Shown here one piece after another: positions 1-5,653 of a DNA stretch of 6,087 nt. The notes below the pieces were generated by a model that saw nothing but the letters and a program-made list of their open reading frames with translations, did not search any database and was not told where the DNA came from. The stretch covers positions 1 to 6,087 of the forward strand of contig JAFEEV010000252.1 in assembly GCA_018240935.1 (NCBI GenBank). Reading direction: 5' to 3'. A program made the position numbers and the translations under genes. The stretch is from Pseudomonadota bacterium. Its GTDB lineage: Bacteria > Pseudomonadota > Gammaproteobacteria > Burkholderiales > Nitrosomonadaceae. Each line of letters begins with the position of its first letter. Within the stretch, counting starts at the first letter, position 1.

Positions 1-270
1 CGAACGCATCGCAGAAACTATCCAAGCAGCCAGCAATTCCTGATGCAAGGAACATCTCACCAGCAGGCCGTTTTACGAAGTTGCGCAAAGATTATGCCGC
101 TTGACGGACTTAAGGAAGCTCTGAAAAAGGTAGCGAGCGACGGTCAGGCAAGGCGAAATCAGATGAAAAGCGCAGTTTACAAGATGTAAAGGAGCAGTTT
201 GAGTCTGATTTCAACACAGCATGACCGAGCGCAGTAGTTTTTCAGAGCTTTCTTAATAACAAAAAAATTA
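1..270. other. Left-edge region with no identifiable gene
   Basis: No gene can be named here. On the plus strand all three frames enter open from the left edge and then stop. Frame 1 runs 62 codons to TAA at 187-189 and ends ...QMKSAVYKM. Frame 2 stops at 41-43 and ends ERIAETIQAASNS. Frame 3 stops at 102-104 and ends FTKLRKDYAA. Any one of these could be the C-terminus of a gene starting outside the window, and the frame 2 and frame 1 tails look the most protein-like. None matches a family I recognise. Protein-like stretches in successive frames could also mean a decayed gene, but this is weak. Bases 190-270 are non-coding and become A/T-rich towards the Pho box. Confidence 0.3.
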
Positions 271-299
271 TTGTCATAATCCTGTAATAATTCTGCAAT
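271..299 (+). promoter_or_regulatory. Pho box, three tandem PhoB-type repeats
   Basis: Three heptamers lie exactly 11 bp apart: TTGTCAT at 271, CTGTAAT at 282 and CTGCAAT at 293, separated by the A/T-rich tetramers AATC and AATT. The known PhoB site is a direct repeat of CTGTCAT with 4-bp A/T-rich spacers and an 11-bp period, so spacing and sequence both fit. The site lies about 65 bp before a phosphate-binding protein gene, which is the expected target. Inference: pstS is switched on by PhoB under phosphate starvation. Confidence 0.85.
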
Positions 300-304
300 A
301 GGAT
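299..304 (+). promoter_or_regulatory. Likely -10 element of the pstS promoter
   Basis: The hexamer TAGGAT matches TATAAT at four positions. It begins 10 bp after the end of the first two Pho repeats (288), the spacing seen in PhoB-activated promoters where the Pho box replaces the -35. The third repeat touches this hexamer. Transcription would start near 311, giving a leader of about 54 nt. Confidence 0.5.
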
Positions 305-364
305 AGCGCACCGGTTGCAACAACCTTGCAGACCCTTTTATTGACTCACCTGGAGAACATATCA

Positions 365-1363
365 ATGTTGACCTCGTTTAGCTTCAGAATATCTCTTGCG
401 GCTGCACTGCTCAGTGCAGTTGTCACCACGGGAACCGCCCTTGCCAGCCCGATCGTGAAGATCGACGGCTCCAGCACGGTATTCCCGATTACCGAAGCAG
501 TCGCCGAAGACTTCCAGATCGCCAAGCGCGGCGCGGTTCGTGTCACCGTGGGCATCTCCGGAACAGGCGGCGGATTCAAAAAATTCTGCCGCAATGAAAT
601 CGATATCGTCAATGCTTCACGCCCCATCACTGAATTAGAAATGGAAGCCTGTAAGCAGGCTGGCGTGCAATATATCGAAATGCCGATTGCATTTGATGCC
701 TTGACCGTTGTGATCAACCCCAAGAACACCTGGAGCAAGACCATTACCGTCGACGAATTGAAGAAAATATGGGAACCCGGCGCGCAAGGCACAATTACCA
801 GTTGGAATCAAATCAACCCCGACTGGCCGGACAAAAAAATTAAACTCTACGGTCCTGGTGCAGATTCCGGCACATTCGAATATTTCACCGAAGCCGTCGT
901 CGGCAAAGCCAAGTCAAGCCGCGGCGATTTCACCGCCTCGGAAGACGACAATGTACTGGTGCAAGGCGTTGCCAGCGACATTTATGCGCTGGGATTCTTC
1001 GGTTTCGCATATTACATCGAAAATAGCAAAAAAATCAGCGCCGTCGCGATCGACAATGGCAGCGGCGGCGTGCTGCCATCGGCTGCAAGCGTCGAAAATA
1101 ACAGCTACAAACCGCTATCGCGCCCGATATTCATTTACGTGAATGCCAAATCCGCAGACAAAACCGAAGTTACGGAATTTGTTAATTTCTATATGCAGCA
1201 CGCCACGGAACTGGTGAAAGAAGTGAAGTATTTCCCGCTGTCCAAAGAAGTTTACAACCTCAACCTCGAACACCTGAACAAGAAAAAACTAGGTACGGTA
1301 TTCAAAGGCACGGGAACGAACATCAAACTGGAAGACATCCTTAAGCTGGAATCCAGCCTGTAG
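365..1363 (+). CDS. pstS: PstS-family phosphate ABC transporter substrate-binding protein
   Basis: This is a periplasmic phosphate-binding protein that would deliver phosphate to a PstCAB membrane transporter. The 332-residue product starts with a Sec signal peptide (hydrophobic core about residues 9-22, likely cleavage after ALA at 27). Family motifs follow: GSSTVFP at 35-41, SGTGGGF at 65-71, ASRP at 84-87 and GPGADSGTFEYF at 163-174; these carry the phosphate-binding loops. Cys75 and Cys96 could form a disulfide. ATG at 365 is chosen because GGAG at 352-355 lies 9 nt upstream and the signal peptide starts there. A TTG at 326 would add 13 residues without a good ribosome site. The Pho box upstream supports phosphate control. 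No pstC, pstA, pstB or phoU follows; the next gene is cysG. A related anion-binding role is possible but less likely. Confidence 0.93.
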   Translation: MLTSFSFRISLAAALLSAVVTTGTALASPIVKIDGSSTVFPITEAVAEDFQIAKRGAVRVTVGISGTGGGFKKFCRNEIDIVNASRPITELEMEACKQAGVQYIEMPIAFDALTVVINPKNTWSKTITVDELKKIWEPGAQGTITSWNQINPDWPDKKIKLYGPGADSGTFEYFTEAVVGKAKSSRGDFTASEDDNVLVQGVASDIYALGFFGFAYYIENSKKISAVAIDNGSGGVLPSAASVENNSYKPLSRPIFIYVNAKSADKTEVTEFVNFYMQHATELVKEVKYFPLSKEVYNLNLEHLNKKKLGTVFKGTGTNIKLEDILKLESSL

Positions 1364-1405
1364 AATCCCAAGGGAAACGCTGACAAGGCTGGAAACTTTT
1401 CCAGC
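1345..1405 (+). repeat. Two nearby copies of a GCTGGA/TCCAGC inverted repeat
   Basis: GCTGGA-A-TCCAGC occupies 1345-1357 at the very end of pstS. GCTGGAAA-CT-TTTCCAGC occupies 1388-1405, just after its stop. Either copy can fold alone, or the left arm of the first can pair with the right arm of the second. No T-run follows, so the second hairpin is not a standard intrinsic terminator. It may protect the 3' end of the pstS message; that is inference. Confidence 0.4.
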
Positions 1406-1412
1406 TTGGCAA

Positions 1413-1477
1413 GAAAGCGCTGATTAACGCATGAGCCGGTATTTGGCTTAGAATTGATCGGCGCTTTCGTTATTTTT
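1413..1477 (+). terminator. Long hairpin with T-rich tail between pstS and cysG
   Basis: Bases 1413-1427 (GAAAGCGCTGATTAA) pair without a break with 1454-1468 (15 bp, two of them G-U). A second stem, TGAGCC 1432-1437 with GGCTTA 1445-1450, closes a 7-nt loop. The stem is followed directly by GTTATTTTT at 1469-1477. This fits a Rho-independent terminator for pstS. The tail ends only 17 nt before the cysG start codon, so the cysG promoter must lie inside or upstream of the hairpin, or the structure must be an attenuator. Confidence 0.6.
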
Positions 1478-1494
1478 GGGATGAAAAAGTTGCC

Positions 1495-2946
1495 ATGGAT
1501 TTCCTGCCTGTTTTCCTCGACATTAGAAATAAATCTTGCTTGGTCGTCGGCGGCGGCGAGGTCGCTGCACGCAAAGTCATGTTGTTGCTCCAAGCCGGTG
1601 CGCACGTTTCGGTGGTATCACCCGAACTCAATACCCCGTTAAGCGAGTACCATGCACAAGGAAGAATCAAATATCACGCGGGAATTTTCCAACCCGGTCT
1701 GCTGCAAAACATGACACTCGTGATTGCCGCCACCGACGATCGCGACACCAACCGGCAAGTTTCCGCAGCCGCGCAGCAGCGGCAAATTCCCGTCAATGTG
1801 GTGGACAATCCCGATCTTTGCACGTTTATCATGCCGTCCATCGTTGATCGTTCACCGCTGCTGATCGCCATTTCCAGCGGCGGCCAGTCGCCGGTGCTGG
1901 CGCGATTGCTGCGCGCGCAACTGGAAACCATGATACCGGCTGCGTATGGCCGTCTCGCCGCGATGGCGGGGAAATTCCGCGAGCACGTCAAACAACATTT
2001 CACACACCCGGAGAAGCGGCGCATTTTCTGGGAAAAAACATTGCAAGGCCGGTTCAGCGAAATGGTGCTGGCTGGAAAAGACGAAACCGCGCAGGACTAT
2101 TTGTTGCAGTCGTTGCGGCAGGAAAAAGACGAGCCACCGCACGGCGAGGTTTATCTCGTCGGTGCCGGACCGGGCAACGCGGATTTATTGACGTTCCGCG
2201 CCATGCGCCTGATGCAACAAGCCGATGTCGTGGTTTACGATCGCCTGGTTTCACCCGCGATTTTGGACATGGTGCGCCGCGACGCCGAACGCATTTACGC
2301 CGGCAAGGAGCGCAACCGCCATACGCTGCAACAGGAATCGATCAATCAACTATTAGTGCGGCTGGCGCAGGAAGGCAAGCGGGTATTGCGTCTCAAAGGC
2401 GGCGATCCGTTCATTTTCGGGCGTGGCGGCGAAGAAATCGAAACACTGGCCGCGCACCGTATTCCTTTTCAAGTCGTACCCGGCATTACCGCCGCATCGG
2501 GCGTCGCGGCTTACGCCGGTATTCCGTTAACGCACCGCTATTACGCGCAATCGTGCATTTTTGTCACCGGTCATCTGAAAAATAACAGCATCGATCTCGA
2601 CTGGGCGCATCTTGCGCGCCCCAATCAGACCATCGTGATCTACATGGGATTGCTCGGCCTGCCCGTACTATGCCAGCAATTGATCGCGCACGGCTTGCCG
2701 GACGGCACGCCCGCCGCGATCGTTCAGCAAGGCACCACGCACAAGCAAAAAATTGTGACCGGCACCTTGCGCACACTGCCGGATCTGGCGCAAGCCGCTC
2801 ATTTGACCCCGCCAACCCTGATCATCGTCGGACAAGTCGTCAAACTGCATCAAAGCCTCGCTTGGTTCGAACCGGCCTCGGATGCGGAAAACACGCAAGC
2901 GCACTTCCTGATACTGGATCAACCGGCAAAACCACCGCCCGAATAA
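1495..2946 (+). CDS. cysG: Trifunctional siroheme synthase
   Basis: This cytoplasmic enzyme makes siroheme from uroporphyrinogen III: two SAM-dependent methylations, NAD-dependent oxidation of precorrin-2, then iron insertion. Siroheme serves sulfite and nitrite reductases. The 483 residues hold the NAD-binding dehydrogenase/ferrochelatase half (GGGEVAARK at 19-27, SSGGQSPVLARLLR at 127-140) and the methyltransferase half from about residue 218 (VGAGPGNADLLT 222-233, KGGDPFIFGRGGEE 301-314, VPGITAASG 328-336). Asp104 and Ser128 fall at the same numbers as the catalytic Asp and the phosphoserine of the enteric enzyme. Asp249, Lys271 and Met384 match its methyltransferase residues. About 25 extra residues follow the usual C-terminal WF. 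ATG 1495 is the only start: no ATG, GTG or TTG lies between it and an in-frame TGA at 1432. The ribosome site is poor (AAAAAG at 1484-1489). It converges on nadC. Confidence 0.96.
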   Translation: MDFLPVFLDIRNKSCLVVGGGEVAARKVMLLLQAGAHVSVVSPELNTPLSEYHAQGRIKYHAGIFQPGLLQNMTLVIAATDDRDTNRQVSAAAQQRQIPVNVVDNPDLCTFIMPSIVDRSPLLIAISSGGQSPVLARLLRAQLETMIPAAYGRLAAMAGKFREHVKQHFTHPEKRRIFWEKTLQGRFSEMVLAGKDETAQDYLLQSLRQEKDEPPHGEVYLVGAGPGNADLLTFRAMRLMQQADVVVYDRLVSPAILDMVRRDAERIYAGKERNRHTLQQESINQLLVRLAQEGKRVLRLKGGDPFIFGRGGEEIETLAAHRIPFQVVPGITAASGVAAYAGIPLTHRYYAQSCIFVTGHLKNNSIDLDWAHLARPNQTIVIYMGLLGLPVLCQQLIAHGLPDGTPAAIVQQGTTHKQKIVTGTLRTLPDLAQAAHLTPPTLIIVGQVVKLHQSLAWFEPASDAENTQAHFLILDQPAKPPPE

Positions 2947-2952
2947 CGATCC

Positions 2953-2971
2953 CGTCCGGTTCGACGTTTTT
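2953..2971 (+). terminator. Possible short terminator after cysG
   Basis: CGTC at 2953-2956 pairs with GACG at 2963-2966 around a 6-nt loop, and TTTTT at 2967-2971 follows at once. The position, 7 bp after the cysG stop and between convergent genes, is right for a terminator. A 4-bp stem is short, and the T-run overlaps the nadC stop codon, so this is only a candidate. No matching T-run is seen for nadC on the minus strand. Confidence 0.35.
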
Positions 2972-3824
2972 ATTCCGCTCCGGAAAAGCGCAGCGACAAA
3001 TCGATGGCCTGGATATTCTTGGTCAGGCTGCCGACCGATATCCGGTCTACACCGGTTTCCGCCACCTGACGCACATTATCCAAGGTAATGTTACCGGAGG
3101 CTTCCAGTATCACCGCATCCCCCGTTTGCCGGCGGGTCAGCGTCACTGCATCCGCTAGCTGATCCAGCGCGAAATTATCCAGCAACACCATGCGCGCACC
3201 CGCCGCCAGCGCTTCCTGCAACTCCTGCAACGACTCCACCTCAATCTGGACAAAAACACCCGCTGGCGCGATTTCCAGCGCTTGCTTTAACGCCGGACGG
3301 ATGCCGCCCGCCGCGATAATATGATTTTCCTTGATCAGAATCCCGTCGTACAAACCAATGCGATGATTCACCCCGCCGCCGCACGTGACCGCGTATTTCT
3401 GCGCCAGCCGCAACCCCGGCAGCGTTTTGCGCGTATCGGCGATCACCGCGCCGGTTCCGGCGACGGCATCGGCAAACCGCTTGGTTTGGGTAGCCACGGC
3501 AGATAGCAATTGCAGAAAATTCAACGCCGAGCGTTCCGCCGTCAGCAACGCGCGGGCATTGCCGCGAATAGCGCACAATGTCTGCCCGGCCTGCACCCCA
3601 TCGCCATCCTTGGCAAACCATTCGATCATACTCGCCGGGTCGAGCGACCGGAAACACGCCTCGAACCACTGCATGCCGCATAACACCGCGTTCTCCCGGC
3701 TGATCACCGTCGCTTGCAGAGTTCTGTCAACCGGAATCAGCGACGCGGTCAGATCACCACTGCCGACATCCTCTTGCAATGCGCGTTGCACATTCGCGCG
3801 AATTTCATCGTATAAACCCAGCAT
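2970..3824 (-). CDS. nadC: Quinolinate phosphoribosyltransferase (decarboxylating)
   Basis: This cytoplasmic enzyme of de novo NAD synthesis converts quinolinate and PRPP to nicotinate mononucleotide, CO2 and pyrophosphate. The 284-residue product has the full family pattern: EDVGSGDLTA at 18-27, AERSALNFLQ at 96-105, DTRKTLPGLR at 130-139, KYAVTCGGGVNHRIGL at 143-158, IKENHI at 164-169, EVE at 195-197, LLDNF at 214-218 and SVGSLTK at 263-269. Arg132, Lys133, His154, Arg155 and Lys165 match the known substrate-binding basic residues. The start is set at 3824, because AAGGA lies about 5 nt upstream on the minus strand. An in-frame ATG at 3851 would add 9 residues but would sit ahead of the predicted transcription start. 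No nadA or nadB is adjacent. Its 3' end faces cysG. Confidence 0.96.
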   Translation of the reverse strand: MLGLYDEIRANVQRALQEDVGSGDLTASLIPVDRTLQATVISRENAVLCGMQWFEACFRSLDPASMIEWFAKDGDGVQAGQTLCAIRGNARALLTAERSALNFLQLLSAVATQTKRFADAVAGTGAVIADTRKTLPGLRLAQKYAVTCGGGVNHRIGLYDGILIKENHIIAAGGIRPALKQALEIAPAGVFVQIEVESLQELQEALAAGARMVLLDNFALDQLADAVTLTRRQTGDAVILEASGNITLDNVRQVAETGVDRISVGSLTKNIQAIDLSLRFSGAE

Positions 3825-3853
3825 TTTTATCCTTACCTGCCATGAAGCCATGC

Positions 3854-3859
3854 ATTATA
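3854..3859 (-). promoter_or_regulatory. -10 element of the nadC promoter
   Basis: On the minus strand this is a perfect TATAAT. It predicts transcription from about 3847, leaving a leader of some 22 nt that contains the ribosome site for the 3824 start. The -35 is unclear: TTGACG (minus strand, 3882-3887) resembles the consensus but is 22 bp away, too far for a normal spacer. Confidence 0.5.
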
Positions 3860-3867
3860 GTGCACGC

Positions 3868-3880
3868 AAGTGGTTCACTT
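3868..3880. promoter_or_regulatory. Inverted repeat in the nadC / glutamate-synthase-like promoter region
   Basis: AAGTG-GTT-CACTT is a perfect 5-bp-arm inverted repeat lying between the two divergent -10 hexamers (3854-3859 and 3900-3905). It sits where the -35 of either promoter would be, so a bound protein could act on both genes. No known regulator site is recognised, and arms this short can arise by chance. Confidence 0.25.
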
Positions 3881-3899
3881 CCGTCAATCGAACGGCTAG

Positions 3900-3905
3900 T
3901 ATAAC
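3900..3905 (+). promoter_or_regulatory. Likely -10 element of the glutamate-synthase-like gene
   Basis: TATAAC matches the sigma70 -10 at five of six positions and would start transcription near 3912, with a leader of about 21 nt. No convincing -35 lies at 16-18 bp. TTCACT at 3874-3879 is the closest but is 20 bp away. This suggests an activator or a weak promoter. Confidence 0.4.
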
Positions 3906-3932
3906 GATGGGCTTGCGAAATAAGGAGAGCAT

Positions 3933-5420
3933 ATGTCCGGCGCTTTTGACTTGATCTTTTTCAGTATTGCCGCAATGCTGGGCGTGGCCGCCGCTGGCTT
4001 AATCGCCGTCTGGTTCATCCAGGACGTGACGCAAAAGAAACATTCGATTCTGCGCAATTACCCGGTCATTGGGCGTTTGCGCTATTTTTTCGAGATCCAG
4101 GGCAAATACTTCCGGCAGTATTTCTTCGCCAACGATCGCGACGAGATGCCGTTCAATCGCGCCACGCGCGGCTGGATTTACAAAAATGCCAAAAATAAGG
4201 GCAGTCTGGTTGGTTTCGGTTCCACCAACGATTTGCGCCAGCCGGGTTCGATCATTTTCGTCAACGCCGCCTTTCCGATTCAGGAAGAAGATCAATTGCC
4301 GACACCGTCGTTACGGATTGGCGAAGGTTACTGCGCACAGCCGTTCGAAGCCAAATCCATCATCAATATCAGCGGCATGAGCTACGGCGCCATTTCCAAA
4401 CCTGCGGTACGGGCGTTATCGCTCGGCGCCGCGCAGGCGGGCTGCTGGTTGAACACCGGTGAAGGCGGGTTGGCGCCGTATCATTTGGAAGGCAACTGCG
4501 ATTTGATCATGCAAATCGGTACCGCCAAGTACGGCATCCGCGACGAGCAAGGCAATTTCTCGCCGCAGCGCGCGAAAGAACTGAGCAAAGTGGTCAAGGC
4601 GTTTGAAATCAAGCTGTCGCAAGGTGCGAAACCCGGCAAGGGCGGCTTGCTGCCCGCCGGTAAAGTGCATGAAGAAATCGCCGCGATCCGCGGCATTCCG
4701 GTGCATCAGGATTCGATCAGCCCGAACCGCCACAAGGACATCAACAACATCGACGAATTGCTCGACAAAATCCACTATATCCGCGAACTGACCGGCCGCC
4801 CGGTCGGCATCAAAACGGCGATCGGCGGATGGAATTTCATCAATGAGCTATGTGACAGCATCAACCGCCGCGGCTTGGAATACGCACCGGACTTTCTCAC
4901 CATCGACGGCGGCGAAGGCGGCAGCGGCGCGGCGCCGCAGACGTTGATGGACCATGTCAGCCTGCCGATCGCGGAAGCCTTGCCGCGTGTCGTCGATGCG
5001 CTGCTGCAAGCGGATTTGAAAAAACGCATTATCGTCATCGCCGCCGGTAAACTGGTGACATCGGCGGAAGGCGCCTGGGCGCTCTGCGCCGGTGCCGATT
5101 TCGTCAACACCGCGCGCGGTTTCATGTTTTCGCTCGGTTGCATTCAGGCGATGCGCTGCCATCTGAATACCTGCCCGACCGGCATCACCACGCACGATGA
5201 GCGGCTGCAAAACGGCTTGGTGGTGGAGGAGAAATATCTGCGCGTCGCCAATTACGCCCGGAACGTCAACAAGGAAATCAACATGATCGCCCATTCCTGC
5301 GGTTTGCGTCACGCCAGGGAATTTAAGCGCGAACATGTGCGTATTGTCGAAACCGCCGGGAAAAGCGTGGCGCTGAACATTCTTTACCCCTACCCGGAAC
5401 CGCTCAAGAAAAAAGCGTAA
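3933..5420 (+). CDS. Membrane-anchored FMN-binding glutamate-synthase-like protein
   Basis: The 495-residue protein carries the FMN/3Fe-4S synthase domain of glutamate synthase (GltB) without the glutaminase domain and without a GltD partner nearby. A membrane helix lies at about residues 5-29, with Lys and Arg just after it, so the catalytic part should face the cytoplasm. The synthase domain spans roughly 125-460: SGMSYGAISKPA 147-158, NTGEGG 174-179, KLSQGAKPGKGG 227-238, ISPNRHKDI 262-270 and IDGGEGGSGAAP 324-335. Cys403, Cys409 and Cys414 form the C-x5-C-x4-C 3Fe-4S motif of glutamate synthases. ATG 3933 has AAGGAG (3922-3927) 5 nt upstream. Family members of this stand-alone type are common, but their substrate is mostly unknown. 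Ammonia-dependent glutamate formation, or another amino transfer to a 2-oxo acid, is possible. It is divergent from nadC. Confidence 0.88.
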   Translation: MSGAFDLIFFSIAAMLGVAAAGLIAVWFIQDVTQKKHSILRNYPVIGRLRYFFEIQGKYFRQYFFANDRDEMPFNRATRGWIYKNAKNKGSLVGFGSTNDLRQPGSIIFVNAAFPIQEEDQLPTPSLRIGEGYCAQPFEAKSIINISGMSYGAISKPAVRALSLGAAQAGCWLNTGEGGLAPYHLEGNCDLIMQIGTAKYGIRDEQGNFSPQRAKELSKVVKAFEIKLSQGAKPGKGGLLPAGKVHEEIAAIRGIPVHQDSISPNRHKDINNIDELLDKIHYIRELTGRPVGIKTAIGGWNFINELCDSINRRGLEYAPDFLTIDGGEGGSGAAPQTLMDHVSLPIAEALPRVVDALLQADLKKRIIVIAAGKLVTSAEGAWALCAGADFVNTARGFMFSLGCIQAMRCHLNTCPTGITTHDERLQNGLVVEEKYLRVANYARNVNKEINMIAHSCGLRHAREFKREHVRIVETAGKSVALNILYPYPEPLKKKA

Positions 5421-5485
5421 TCCCCAAGCCATCTTTTCAGTCTTTGCGGATTGGCTGTTCCGTCCCTCTTCGTCCACCGTGCAGG

Positions 5486-5516
5486 AAAAGATTTGCTGAT
5501 CCAGGCAACATCTTTT
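5486..5516 (+). terminator. Possible terminator after the glutamate-synthase-like gene
   Basis: AAAAGATTTGC (5486-5496) pairs with GCAA (5505-5508) and ATCTTTT (5510-5516), giving 11 bp with a single bulged C and an 8-nt loop. It lies 65 nt after the stop codon. Its T-run is part of the stem and the stem is A/T-rich, so termination strength is doubtful. Confidence 0.35.
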
Positions 5517-5544
5517 GGCGTGCCGTAAGCCGGGAATTAGGGTG

Positions 5545-5568
5545 AAAAAAGCCTTTTAAATGAGGCTT
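5545..5568 (-). terminator. Minus-strand terminator-like hairpin
   Basis: Read on the minus strand, AAGCCT, an 8-nt loop and AGGCTT are followed at once by TTTT (5548-5545). This is the form of an intrinsic terminator for leftward transcription. No minus-strand gene is visible to its right, since the next gene runs rightward. It may stop antisense transcripts or be chance. Confidence 0.35.
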
Positions 5569-5585
5569 AAATCTATTGACCGGTT

Positions 5586-5647
5586 ACCGATAATACACGC
5601 CTTATACCCTTAAACCACTCCCCTACTGATCAACCGATAATCACACG
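5586..5647 (+). repeat. Direct repeat ACCGATAAT before the sensor gene
   Basis: ACCGATAAT occurs at 5586-5594 and again at 5633-5641, 47 bp apart. ACACG follows the first copy, and CACACG the second, so similarity covers about 14 bases with one inserted C. The second copy ends 12 bp before the start codon. The pair could be binding sites for a regulator of the sensor gene. No known consensus is recognised. Confidence 0.4.
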
Positions 5648-5653
5648 ACACTA

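Noticed and set aside
326..364. TTG start that would lengthen PstS by 13 residues
   Set aside because: The signal peptide begins at ATG 365, which has GGAG 9 nt upstream. The added residues would spoil the secretion signal and would start only about 15 nt into the transcript.
177..365. Minus-strand open frame of 62 codons across the Pho box
   Set aside because: It covers the pstS promoter, has no ribosome site and resembles no protein I know.
1252..1605. Minus-strand open frame of 117 codons across the pstS-cysG junction
   Set aside because: It overlaps two well-supported genes and the terminator hairpin, and its translation shows no family pattern.
2670..3158. Plus-strand open frame of 162 codons overlapping cysG and nadC
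   Set aside because: It is the shadow of cysG and antisense to nadC. The translation is rich in Arg, Ser and His, as expected from an out-of-frame reading.
3385..3954. Plus-strand open frame of 189 codons antisense to nadC
   Set aside because: nadC on the other strand has all family motifs, and this frame has none.
4848..5477. Minus-strand open frame of 209 codons antisense to the glutamate-synthase-like gene
   Set aside because: Long antisense frames are common opposite GC-biased genes. It has no recognisable motif, while the plus strand carries the 3Fe-4S cysteines.
5576..5606. Possible sensor-gene promoter, TTGACC with TTATAC
   Set aside because: The spacer between the hexamers is 20 bp, too long for a standard sigma70 promoter, and no better pair was found nearby.
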